In this document: positions 1-7,536 of the stretch, piece after piece
Position numbering within the stretch: the stretch's first letter is position 1
Layout of the letters: each line of letters opens with the position of its first letter
Origin: Solimonas_A sp035476855
GTDB taxonomy: Bacteria > Pseudomonadota > Gammaproteobacteria > Nevskiales > Nevskiaceae
DNA: 15,339 nt
Assembly: GCA_035476855.1 (NCBI GenBank)
Contig: DATILC010000234.1
Coordinates: 1 to 15,339 of the forward strand
Direction: 5' to 3'
Program-made: the position numbers and the translations under genes
The notes under the pieces: generated by a model
Database searches by the model: none
Told to the model about the DNA's origin: nothing
What the model saw: the letters and a program-made list of their open reading frames with translations, nothing else

Positions 1-3000
1 CTCGGGATCAAGCTGCAACAACTGCAGCAGGCGCTCGCAATCCCAGCGCCCCTGCCCATCACGCTCCACCGGCAGCAGAGCCACCGCCGCTGGCCGCCCC
101 AGTTGCGGACTCGCCCCCAGCCCCAGCATCACCGAGCCATCGTCCTGCCGGCCGAGCATCGGCCCCAGCCATGGCGCATCGGCGATGAACGCCTGTCGTG
201 CAGGCTCGACACCGAAGCGTTGATGCTCCGGCGGGGCGCCGAGAAAGTCGGCGATGTGCCCGAAGGTCTGGAGCGAGGTCTTGCCGATCAGGCTGTCCTG
301 GTGTCCCGCTCCGCGGAGCACTTTCTTTTCGACATGGCAGCCTGCGTTCTTCAGGACCGCTTCGATCCTGTAGAGCGTGGCGATGTCGGCAAGGCCGTTG
401 TGCTCGCTGTGCAACGCCAGCGTCTTGAAGGTCCACAGCCTCTGCAGCGATTGGCGCGATACAAAACGGTTGCGGCCGCCGCGACTGGTGATGGTCTGAT
501 GCTGTGCGAGATGGATGACCTGCGCGACGGTGTCGAGGTTCAGGGGCCCGAAGAAATCGTCGATACGGTCGAGCACGTCGGAATCGAAGTTTTCCAGCGT
601 GAAAGTACGACCGTACAACGCATCCATGCGGTGCCGCGCGGCGAGGTGCTCGGTGCGTCGACAGGGCTGCCAGGGGTTCTCCAGCAAGAGTTCGTCATCC
701 GGGTACGGCAGGCTGCCGAGGAAACGGTCCAGCAGGTCCGCACCCCGCCCTTCGTCCGGCTCGGGCCGGAACCGGTAGGTCAGCGACCCGAACAACTGCC
801 CGAAGTACGACATGACATAGCCACGGAAGATGTTCTGCGGGCTCATCACCATCACTGGCCCGTTCTGCGACAGAACCGCACGGCGGATACGCCGCGGCAA
901 AGCCGCGCGCTGCTCACGGAAGCGGTCAATGCCATCCACACCGTCCGCCGCATCGCGGGGACGCAGCAGCTTGCCGATCTCGCCCGCAGGCAGGTCGGCA
1001 GACAGCACCGCCATGCTGAACATCACCGCACCCATGCAATGCGCAACGACGTCGACCTGTGCATGCCCGCCATGCTTGCAGATGAAGTCGACCGCCGCCG
1101 GGATGTCAGCCAGCGCAACCTGCTCGAAAGTCCAGGGATGCGCCGCGGTTGGCAGACCGGCACTGCTGCGCATGTCGACAATCCAGACTTCGTGGCCCGC
1201 TCTGGCCAGGTACGGCGCCAGCCCAGGTTTCAGCGCTGGATGCGCATAGGTCGTGCCGCTAGCGCTGTAGCCATGGATCAGCAACACCGGCGGACGCCCT
1301 GTGCCCCCTGTACCAGGCGCCGCAGCGCTGCGATAGCACGCCAGACGCATACGCACCGCCTCGCCGCCCAGCACATCGACCGCGAGCCAGTGGATTTCAG
1401 GATCAGGAAGCCCCGGTACCGCTCCCGGCAGGCGCTCGATCTGGCGCGGCCGCGGCAGGTCCGGCTTGCGCATGTTCCAGACGTGGATGCTCAGCAGCAT
1501 GCGCAGGAAGTACGCCCCGAGCGAGGCGAAATCGGCCAGGGCCTCGACATGGTCACGCTGTGATTCGATGCGCAGCAACGGCTGACCGCGAGCGGCGAAG
1601 TAGTGTGGCTCCAGCGTCAGCCGACGCGGCGAGCGGCGGGCCAAAGGTCCATCGAGCCAGTCCAGTTCCAGTTCCTGCAGTTGCCGCCAGGGGTTGCTGG
1701 GCCGCCCGTAGGTGATGCGCTTCAGGCCGCGAAGCTGCGGCTCCTGCCGCAGCGGGGGCATATCGAAATGCCGTATGGGTTGCCCGCCTTCACGTACTGC
1801 AGGCCCTGCAAACAGAATCTCGGCACCGATATCGAGCTTGTAGCGGAACAGCCGCACTTCACCGGCACGACTGGCCAGCCGCAGCACGCCGAGCAGCAGT
1901 TCCCACGCACCCGGTCCGCTGCGCTTCTCGCCGCGCAGGGATTGGCGGAGTGCTTCGACGACTCCCTGAAAGACGTCACGCAAGCCGCGGTTGAGCAACC
2001 AGGCGCCGAGGCCCCGCAGCGTACGCCCCAGGACACTGGTCCGTTCCCGTTCCAGTACCGTCAACGAGCCCCTGAGCTCAAAGCTGCGGGAGGCCTTCGC
2101 CTCTTCGCGGCGGCGCTCGGCAACCGAAAGGCTCTGCTGCCGCAGATGCTCCCACTCCTCGCGTCGAAAAATGCGCAGGCGCCCACGCGACCCGGGGCGC
2201 GTACCGATACTCAGCTGTGCATCCTCCAACCGACCGTCCCCCTTCGGACGGAACAGATGCGACAACTGCAGCGGATCGTAGGTCAGCGTCAGCTCGACCC
2301 AGCAGTCACGCAGGCGGCCGTCCGTGTCGCGCAGCGACATCGGCCCCGACAGTCGCTCGCTGACGCCAACCATGGTGTGCTGAGGCGGCTGCGCGGCGCG
2401 CGTGCGAACCTGCGCCTCGACATCCGCCAGTTGCGGTCGCGGCCCCAGCGGCGCCAGCGGCGCATCCGCGGCCTGCCAGCCCCAACTCTCGCGCAAGCTT
2501 GTCACCGCACGCAGCGACAGCGCTGCGATGGTCAACGCCGGATTGGTCGCCAGCGCAGACGGAATGATCGCGCCGTCCAGCACCATCAGGCCTTCATGAC
2601 AACGCTCCTCGCCCGCGGCTGCCGTGGCATTGAACACGCGGCCGCAGTCGTCGACCACCCCTTCCACCGACGAATCGCCCATCGCGCAACCGCCCAGCGG
2701 ATGCACCGTGACCACCGGTCCACGCTGGTCGCCGACCAGGCTGGCCATCGCGTCCGGCAGATAACGCCACAGCGGGTTTGCCAGCGTGCGGCCGCGGAAG
2801 CCAGCACCGCGAGCCAATTGATCGATGCGGCGTACCTGGGCGTCATACAGCGGCAGGCGGTTGGCGCCCGGCCAGACAACCTCAAGTTGGCCATCGCAGG
2901 CTCCATCGTCGGCGGCCGTAGCAAGCTGCAGGCTGCCCGCGGCACCGTCGTCACCGATTGCAGCGAAGATCGACATGTCGCGAATCTTCGCCCGGTGCAC

Positions 3001-4329
3001 CGCGTAAGGATCGTCGTCGGGACGCCCAGCACCATGCGACTTGCAGTCAAACTCGCCCAGTGCCTGCAGGGTAACAGCCGTGGCAATCGATTCCTCCGCC
3101 GCGCGCCGCAGTGCGCCGGGCACCGCCATCTCCTCGATGACGATGTGCCGGGCCGGGCCGCGGCCGGTTTCCAGTTCCTGGTCGAGGATGCCCGTGATGG
3201 TCGGACCGACACCACGCTCCGACGGCGGTTGATCCTCGTCGGCCACGGCATTGGCACGAGCCTGCTCGCCGTAGTCGTAACCGAAACTGATCATGTCACC
3301 GTTGCCCGAGAACCGCTGACCCAGCTGGGGCGACAGCGACAGCTGCGATGTGGCAAGGCGCGAGCGCAACAGGATTTCGGTGGAACCCATCGTCCCTGCC
3401 GCGAGAATTACCCGGCGAGCCGTGATCCAGCGAGGAACGCCGTCCTGTCGCCGCAGCTTCTCGTCGGTGTAGGCAACCATCACGCTCCAGCCGGTGCCAC
3501 CGGGTGCAGGCTGCAGGCGCAGCACCGTGGCCCCGCAGTACAGCTGAGCTCCCTGACGAAAGGCCCGTACCAGCAGGTTGGTGTCCAGGGACTCCTTGGC
3601 GCCATGGTTGCAGCCGGTGGCGCAATCGCCGCAGAGCTTGCAAGGGTTCAGTTTGACCCCGCCGGAGGTGACATGACCCTCCATGGCAACCGTGATCGCC
3701 GCCTCGCGGTAGTGGCGCGGCGCCATCGACTTCAGCACCGCCGTCTTGGGCAGCGTTTTGCCCTGCAGTTCCGGATGGCGTGAAATGCCGTTGGCGGCAC
3801 CACCAACCCGGGCGCCCAGCAACTCCTTCGCGCGGCCGTACCAATGCTTGCGCGCAACCACATCGCGCAGCGCCTGCGGCCAGCGCGTATCGAACACGTC
3901 GTCGGCCGGCACTTCCATCACGCCGGCATTGATCAGCGAGCCACCGCCCAGGCCATTGGCCAGCACCACGCTGACGTCGGTGCCGATGCGCAGGTCGAAC
4001 AGCCCTTCCCCGCCGCGGCGACGGCCTCCCAAGCTGCCGCGCAGCTGCGTCGGCAGCTCGGCCATGCCGGCAGGAAACGAACCCGGCAGGAACTCGCGCC
4101 CGCGCTCCAGCAGGCCGACGCTGATCTTGCGCCCCGAGGCATCGCGGCTGCCGGCCAGTTCGGCGGCGGCAATGGCTCCACCATAGCCGCTGCCGACGAT
4201 CAGGACATCGAAGGCCGGCTCGGCCGCCGGCTGCAAGTGGCAGCGGCTGGCGTCCTCCAGCAGCCCCGAGAGCTCTCGCGAAATCCAGCGGCTGGATTGG
4301 TCGCTAGCCCCGGGCTGCCAGTCGCTCAT
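1..4329 (-). CDS. GMC oxidoreductase / alpha-beta hydrolase fusion protein (3' end outside window)
   Basis: One frame stays open from an ATG at 4329 to the left edge (1443 codons), so the C-terminus is missing. The N-terminal third is a GMC (cholesterol-oxidase-like) flavoenzyme. It has an FAD-binding GSGYGG at residues 46-51, a CxxCxxCxxxC cluster at Cys230/233/236/240, HPLGGC with the likely catalytic His543, and NPALTI with Asn596. This family oxidises alcohols, sterols among them. A region of about 350 residues with no motif I can name follows. An alpha/beta hydrolase domain comes next, with an oxyanion-type HGYSASG (His1019), nucleophile elbow AHCMG (Cys1098, not Ser) and a GAGHQD His1343. 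After about residue 1375 a further segment begins that I cannot identify; it weakly recalls the start of PhoD-type phosphatases. The start codon overlaps the stop of the upstream kinase (ATGA), so translation is probably coupled. The substrate is unknown; a lipid or sterol-like alcohol or ester is a guess. Confidence 0.88.
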   Translation of the reverse strand, partial: MSDWQPGASDQSSRWISRELSGLLEDASRCHLQPAAEPAFDVLIVGSGYGGAIAAAELAGSRDASGRKISVGLLERGREFLPGSFPAGMAELPTQLRGSLGGRRRGGEGLFDLRIGTDVSVVLANGLGGGSLINAGVMEVPADDVFDTRWPQALRDVVARKHWYGRAKELLGARVGGAANGISRHPELQGKTLPKTAVLKSMAPRHYREAAITVAMEGHVTSGGVKLNPCKLCGDCATGCNHGAKESLDTNLLVRAFRQGAQLYCGATVLRLQPAPGGTGWSVMVAYTDEKLRRQDGVPRWITARRVILAAGTMGSTEILLRSRLATSQLSLSPQLGQRFSGNGDMISFGYDYGEQARANAVADEDQPPSERGVGPTITGILDQELETGRGPARHIVIEEMAVPGALRRAAEESIATAVTLQALGEFDCKSHGAGRPDDDPYAVHRAKIRDMSIFAAIGDDGAAGSLQLATAADDGACDGQLEVVWPGANRLPLYDAQVRRIDQLARGAGFRGRTLANPLWRYLPDAMASLVGDQRGPVVTVHPLGGCAMGDSSVEGVVDDCGRVFNATAAAGEERCHEGLMVLDGAIIPSALATNPALTIAALSLRAVTSLRESWGWQAADAPLAPLGPRPQLADVEAQVRTRAAQPPQHTMVGVSERLSGPMSLRDTDGRLRDCWVELTLTYDPLQLSHLFRPKGDGRLEDAQLSIGTRPGSRGRLRIFRREEWEHLRQQSLSVAERRREEAKASRSFELRGSLTVLERERTSVLGRTLRGLGAWLLNRGLRDVFQGVVEALRQSLRGEKRSGPGAWELLLGVLRLASRAGEVRLFRYKLDIGAEILFAGPAVREGGQPIRHFDMPPLRQEPQLRGLKRITYGRPSNPWRQLQELELDWLDGPLARRSPRRLTLEPHYFAARGQPLLRIESQRDHVEALADFASLGAYFLRMLLSIHVWNMRKPDLPRPRQIERLPGAVPGLPDPEIHWLAVDVLGGEAVRMRLACYRSAAAPGTGGTGRPPVLLIHGYSASGTTYAHPALKPGLAPYLARAGHEVWIVDMRSSAGLPTAAHPWTFEQVALADIPAAVDFICKHGGHAQVDVVAHCMGAVMFSMAVLSADLPAGEIGKLLRPRDAADGVDGIDRFREQRAALPRRIRRAVLSQNGPVMVMSPQNIFRGYVMSYFGQLFGSLTYRFRPEPDEGRGADLLDRFLGSLPYPDDELLLENPWQPCRRTEHLAARHRMDALYGRTFTLENFDSDVLDRIDDFFGPLNLDTVAQVIHLAQHQTITSRGGRNRFVSRQSLQRLWTFKTLALHSEHNGLADIATLYRIEAVLKNAGCHVEKKVLRGAGHQDSLIGKTSLQTFGHIADFLGAPPEHQRFGVEPARQAFIADAPWLGPMLGRQDDGSVMLGLGASPQLGRPAAVALLPVERDGQGRWDCERLLQLLQLDPE

Positions 4330-6086
4330 GCGCCGACGGATTTGAGAATCGACTCCCTCAGCAGCAGGGAGTTGACCGGCTTGTGCAGCAACTCGATGCC
4401 GGCGTCATGCGCCTCGCGCAGGCGATCCGGCGCGGTGTCGCCGCTGATCAGCAGCGCCGGCAACTGGGGCCAGATGGTGCGCAGCGAGCGGATGGCATGC
4501 ATGCCATCGTCATCGCCACAGAGGCGGAAATCGGCCAGCACGATCGACGGCGTCACCTGGCGTGCAGTCTGGATCGCAGCGTCGGTTGAGGCCGCGACCT
4601 GCACGCTGAATCCCATTTCCTCCAGCAGGGTGCGCATGCCCAGCCGGATTGCTTCCTCGTCATCGACCACCAACACCTGGATGTGCTGCCAGGCCTGGGC
4701 CGCGGCATCGTCCGCCACGGGGGCCGGCAGGCGGGCCTCGCGCAGCGCCGCCGGAATGTCGATGGAGAAGCGGCTGCCGCTGCCGGGCGTCGACTGCAGG
4801 CGCAGGTCCAGGCCGAGGAGTTCGGTCAGGCGCCTGACGATCGCCAGGCCCAGGCCCAGGCCCTTGGTGCGATCGCGCTCGGGGTTGTGCAGCTGGTAGA
4901 ACTCCTCGAACACCCGCTCCTGCTCGGCTGCGGGAATGCCGCGACCGGTATCGGCCACCGTCACCCGCGCCTTGCCGGCGATGTACTCCACGGAGACGTC
5001 GATGCGACCGCTGTCGGTGTACTTGACGGCATTGGACAGCAGGTTGCGCAGGATGCGCTGCAACAGCATCGGGTCGCTGCGCACCATGGTCTGCGGCGGG
5101 CTGCGGAAGCCCAGGCGCAGGCCCTTGCGATCGGCCTGCGGCTGGAATTCCTCGGCCAGCTGCGACAGCAGCGTCTGCAGGTCCACGGTCGAGATCGAGC
5201 GCTCGATCACGCCAGCGTCGAGCCGGGAGATGTCGAGCAGCGCGTCGAGCTGGGAAGCCAGCGACTTCACTGCCTTGTCGATCTGCTCGGCGATGGCCGT
5301 GGTGCGCGGGTCCATCGGCCGCAGCAACAGCGAACCGCTGAACAGCGACAGCGCGTGGATCGGCTGGCGCAGGTCATGGCTGGCCGAGGCCAGGAAGCGC
5401 GTCTTGGCACGGTTGGCCGTCTCGGCATTGGCCAGGGCGACGCGCAGCTTGCGATTCAGGTCGACCCGCTGCATGCGGATGTTGTAGGACTCCATGAAAA
5501 CTCCGTAAGCCCCCTTGGCGTGGCTCAGCATGGTGGTGATGTAGATCAGGCTCAGACCGCCGAAGACGATGCGCTCGATGCCGCCGGCATCGATCCCCGG
5601 GACCGCCAGCCAGGCCAGGCCGATCGGCACCATCATCACCAGCGTGTACGGCAGGCAGAGGGGCCGGTAACCGGCAGTGGCATGGATCGTCGCGGAGCAG
5701 ACGCCGATGATGTAGATGGTCATGATCGCGCCGATGACTCCCGGCACGAACGGGAAGAAACCCAGCACCAGGGCCTGCATGACCCCCGTCGCCCAGTACA
5801 GGCGGGAGATCAGCTGCAGCTTGGCCTCGTCGCTGCGGCTGCGGTCGTCGGGCAGGCGCATCACCACCCGGGTGCGCAGGGCGACTGCCCCCAGTACCAG
5901 GACGAGCCAGACTGCAGCAGCAAGCACCGGCACGTAGGAGGCCAGCAACAGGCCCATCAAGCCGCTGGTGAGATAACGCTGCAGGGGAATGCGCCGGGCC
6001 TGTTCCGCGACCAGCAATACCAGCTCGCCCTGCAACGAGCGCGGCTCGGCATCGCTCTCACGCAAATCGACCGGGAATTGCGACAT
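4326..6086 (-). CDS. Hybrid sensor histidine kinase with C-terminal receiver domain
   Basis: A membrane-bound two-component sensor of 586 residues. From the N-terminus there are about six hydrophobic segments (roughly residues 40-200) with no obvious periplasmic sensor domain. A short helical linker leads to a HisKA domain with SASHDLRQ, where His237 is the phosphoacceptor. The HATPase domain has N box NLLSNAVKYT, G1 DTGRGIP and G2 GLGLGLAIV. A receiver domain follows, with VVDDEE, phosphoacceptor Asp519 in LADFRL, and the conserved Lys in HKP. All residues needed for autophosphorylation and phosphotransfer are present. The ATG at 6086 has GGAAG five bases upstream. A GTG at 6131 with GAGGGG four bases upstream, or a TTG at 6143, would add 15 or 19 residues. 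The gene shares ATGA with the enzyme gene downstream. No separate DNA-binding response regulator is in the window. The signal sensed is unknown. Confidence 0.9.
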   Translation of the reverse strand: MSQFPVDLRESDAEPRSLQGELVLLVAEQARRIPLQRYLTSGLMGLLLASYVPVLAAAVWLVLVLGAVALRTRVVMRLPDDRSRSDEAKLQLISRLYWATGVMQALVLGFFPFVPGVIGAIMTIYIIGVCSATIHATAGYRPLCLPYTLVMMVPIGLAWLAVPGIDAGGIERIVFGGLSLIYITTMLSHAKGAYGVFMESYNIRMQRVDLNRKLRVALANAETANRAKTRFLASASHDLRQPIHALSLFSGSLLLRPMDPRTTAIAEQIDKAVKSLASQLDALLDISRLDAGVIERSISTVDLQTLLSQLAEEFQPQADRKGLRLGFRSPPQTMVRSDPMLLQRILRNLLSNAVKYTDSGRIDVSVEYIAGKARVTVADTGRGIPAAEQERVFEEFYQLHNPERDRTKGLGLGLAIVRRLTELLGLDLRLQSTPGSGSRFSIDIPAALREARLPAPVADDAAAQAWQHIQVLVVDDEEAIRLGMRTLLEEMGFSVQVAASTDAAIQTARQVTPSIVLADFRLCGDDDGMHAIRSLRTIWPQLPALLISGDTAPDRLREAHDAGIELLHKPVNSLLLRESILKSVGA

Positions 6087-6157
6087 GCCCACTTCCGCAG
6101 CGCTCCGAACTGGTTCCAAGGATTCGTCCACGCTACCCCTCAAGGCTGTCCGGGAAC

Positions 6158-6175
6158 ATTAGCCGAATGGCTAAT
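6158..6175. promoter_or_regulatory. Perfect operator-like palindrome ATTAGCC-N4-GGCTAAT
   Basis: Two 7-base arms are perfectly complementary around the spacer GAAT. The site lies 72 bases before the chosen ATG of the sensor kinase and 15 bases before its alternative TTG start. The size and symmetry fit a dimeric repressor or activator site. The arms do not match the CRP consensus TGTGA, so the neighbouring CRP-like protein is not an obvious ligand. The binding protein is unknown. Confidence 0.5.
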
Positions 6176-6235
6176 ACCAAGGCTGATCCACCCCTCCCTG
6201 AATACACCATCAGGAGAATTGTGCCGCATCGGCGC

Positions 6236-6268
6236 CCCGCTCAGGATGGCACTGCGTCCTGGAGCGGG
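6236..6268 (+). promoter_or_regulatory. Leader hairpin 1 upstream of the CRP-like gene
   Basis: Bases 6236-6246 pair with 6257-6268, giving eleven base pairs interrupted only by one bulged G at 6261/6262, around a ten-base loop. The right arm shares bases 6257-6262 with the left arm of the next hairpin, so the two cannot form together. A regulatory role in the leader RNA is inference. Confidence 0.5.
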
Positions 6269-6288
6269 TCAGCCGTCCCAGGACGCAG
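6252..6288 (+). promoter_or_regulatory. Leader hairpin 2, alternative to hairpin 1
   Basis: CTGCGTCCTGG (6252-6262) is perfectly complementary to CCAGGACGCAG (6278-6288) around a 15-base loop. Only three T residues follow, so it would be a poor intrinsic terminator on its own. A weaker third hairpin follows at once: CGCGG at 6293-6297 pairs with CCGCG at 6304-6308. The arrangement resembles a switchable leader, or it may be a DNA operator or a chance product of GC-rich sequence. Confidence 0.5.
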
Positions 6289-6371
6289 GTTTCGCGGGGT
6301 CATCCGCGCTGCCGCAGCCGCCCCCGCGGTGCCGACAGCAGACGCCGCTTCATGACAGGGAGAGTTCTGTG

Positions 6372-7016
6372 ATGCTGGACAAACCGGTTGTACAAGCTTT
6401 CATGGCACAGGCCCACAAGCGCAGCCTGCCTGCCAAGCACACCCTGGTTCACGCCGATGACGAGCCGCAGTCGATCTACCTGATCCTGGAAGGCTCGGTC
6501 AGCGTCCTGCTGGAAGACAGCGATGGCCGCGAGGTCGTGCTGGCCTATCTGAACCAGGGAGAGTTCTTCGGCGAGATGTGCCTGTTTCCCGAGCACCAGA
6601 CCCGCAGTGCCACGGTGAGGACCCGCACCCAGACGCTGGTAGCCGAGTTCAGCTACGCCAGCTTCCGCCGCTTCGTACGCGAGTACCCGGACATCATGTT
6701 CGAGATCGCCGGGCAGCTGGCCGGCCGCCTGCGCGACCTCAACCAGCGCATCGCCAACATCGCCTTCCTCGACGTCGCCGGCCGCCTGACCCACGCCCTC
6801 CTGGACCTCAGCAAGAAGCCGGACGCGATGCCGCATCCGAGCGGCGTGGTGGTGCGCATCAGCCGTCAGGAACTCGCACGCCATGTCGGCTGCTCGCGCG
6901 AGATGGCCGGACGCGTGCTGAAGAAGCTGAAGAACGACGGCTTCGTGCACTCGCAGGGCCGCAACATCCTCATCTACGGTGACGGGCCGTCACGTGCCGT
7001 CCTCAGCGCTGCCTAG
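6372..7016 (+). CDS. crp: CRP/FNR-family global regulator, Clp/Vfr-like
   Basis: A 214-residue transcription factor that aligns without gaps to E. coli CRP at a constant offset of four residues over the ligand-binding and DNA-binding motifs, by my reading. The cyclic-nucleotide domain keeps Gly67-Glu68 and Arg78-Ser79, which hold the cAMP ribose and phosphate. The C helix, however, has Leu123-Asn124 where E. coli CRP has Thr127-Ser128, the pair that contacts the adenine. The helix-turn-helix has Arg176, Glu177 and Arg181 in GCSREMAGR, the CRP-type recognition set expected to read TGTGA half sites. The C-terminal half is very like Xanthomonas Clp, a CRP relative that responds to cyclic di-GMP. 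The ATG at 6372 has GGGAG about eight bases upstream. It is transcribed away from the sensor kinase and followed after 13 bases by a small gene. The family call is firm; the ligand is open. Confidence 0.92.
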   Translation: MLDKPVVQAFMAQAHKRSLPAKHTLVHADDEPQSIYLILEGSVSVLLEDSDGREVVLAYLNQGEFFGEMCLFPEHQTRSATVRTRTQTLVAEFSYASFRRFVREYPDIMFEIAGQLAGRLRDLNQRIANIAFLDVAGRLTHALLDLSKKPDAMPHPSGVVVRISRQELARHVGCSREMAGRVLKKLKNDGFVHSQGRNILIYGDGPSRAVLSAA

Positions 7017-7021
7017 GGAGG
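7016..7021 (+). promoter_or_regulatory. Shine-Dalgarno GGGAGG fixing the start at 7030
   Basis: GGGAGG begins on the last base of the regulator's TAG stop and ends eight bases before the ATG at 7030. This supports that start over an in-frame upstream ATG at 6979 that lies inside the regulator gene, and suggests the two genes share one mRNA. Confidence 0.7.
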
Positions 7022-7029
7022 CGGACATC

Positions 7030-7341
7030 ATGGGCATCCAGGAAAAGATCGAGTTCCGTCCCGAGTTCAGCCCGATCGAGCTGCACGAGTTCGGCAACGT
7101 GTTCGATACCGTCCGCGCCCGGCTGCCCAAGCTGTTCGCCACCTTCTGGCACCGCTGGAGCTACATCCCCGGCGAAACCCCGGCGCTGCTGGTCTATGCC
7201 GAGGATGGCGCCGTGGCGCTGTGCCTGGTACGCGAGGACCGTTCGCTGTACCGGGCGATCTGCGTCGGCCTGCATGGCGCCGATCCCTATTCGGCCACCG
7301 GTCCGACCATCGCCGCTGCGATCAGGTCGGTCGGTCTGTAG
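7030..7341 (+). CDS. Small conserved-looking protein of unknown function
   Basis: A 103-residue soluble protein that I do not recognise. It has no signal peptide, no membrane segment and no metal-binding cluster. The N-terminal half is acidic and aromatic (EFRPEFSPIELHEFGNVFD), then comes a tryptophan-bearing FWHRWSY and a mixed alpha/beta-looking C-terminal half. It follows the CRP-like gene after 13 bases with a strong ribosome-binding site, so it is probably cotranscribed and might modulate or share the regulation of that protein (inference). The last 20 bases overlap, tail to tail, a possible small gene on the other strand. Confidence 0.7.
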   Translation: MGIQEKIEFRPEFSPIELHEFGNVFDTVRARLPKLFATFWHRWSYIPGETPALLVYAEDGAVALCLVREDRSLYRAICVGLHGADPYSATGPTIAAAIRSVGL

Positions 7342-7525
7342 CCTCCGGGGATTCCGCGGGTTGCCGCAGCGTCGCCTGCGGCAGCCACACCGGCGCCACC
7401 GGGATGCCATAGCTGGCGGGGCCGAAGCCGCTGCAGCCCGGCAGTTCCCGCTCCAGCACGCCGGTCTCGGCGCTGAAATCGAACAGCCGCCGTAGCAATC
7501 TGGCGCAGGCAAGGATGCTGATCAT
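7322..7525 (-). CDS. Possible small protein of unknown function downstream of DUF4345 gene
   Basis: A 67-residue ORF starting at ATG 7525, with a G-rich stretch (GGGGGCGG) three bases upstream and 11 bases after the stop of the DUF4345 gene. The frame runs on upstream as a shadow, so only the part from this ATG is proposed. The product begins with a short hydrophobic stretch, then a proline- and glycine-rich part (FGPASYGIPVAPVWLPQ). Its end overlaps 20 bases of the convergent plus-strand gene. It has no known domain. If it is not a gene, then 7342-7536 holds nothing I can identify. Confidence 0.4.
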   Translation of the reverse strand: MISILACARLLRRLFDFSAETGVLERELPGCSGFGPASYGIPVAPVWLPQATLRQPAESPEATDRPT

Positions 7526-7536
7526 GGTCCGCCCCC

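Larger units (their letters stand above)
6087..6371. promoter_or_regulatory. Divergent intergenic region between sensor kinase and CRP-like gene
   Basis: These 285 bases lie between two genes read outward, so both promoters should be here. I do not see a convincing sigma-70 pair on either strand. What stands out is a perfect palindrome close to the kinase gene (6158-6175) and a cluster of overlapping hairpins (6236-6308) that would lie in the leader of the CRP-like gene if its promoter is upstream of them. No clear TGTGA-N6-TCACA CRP site was seen. Confidence 0.6.

Noticed and set aside
103..3783. Long plus-strand open frames at 103-1563 and 1603-3783
   Set aside because: They are in-phase antisense shadows of the GMC-hydrolase gene, rich in Arg, Gln and His with no domain; the minus strand gives clear catalytic motifs.
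6158..6175. Reading the palindrome as a CRP or FNR site
   Set aside because: Half sites are TTAGCC, not TGTGA or TTGAT, and the regulator's recognition helix is CRP-type.
6167..6355. Possible 62-residue leader peptide before the CRP-like gene
   Set aside because: The ATG lies inside the palindrome, has no good ribosome-binding site, and the product is Ala/Pro/Arg-rich without a recognisable feature.
4683..6371. Plus-strand frame at 4683-7016 read as a 777-residue protein
   Set aside because: Only the part from 6372 is real (the CRP-like protein); the rest is antisense to the sensor kinase and low in complexity.
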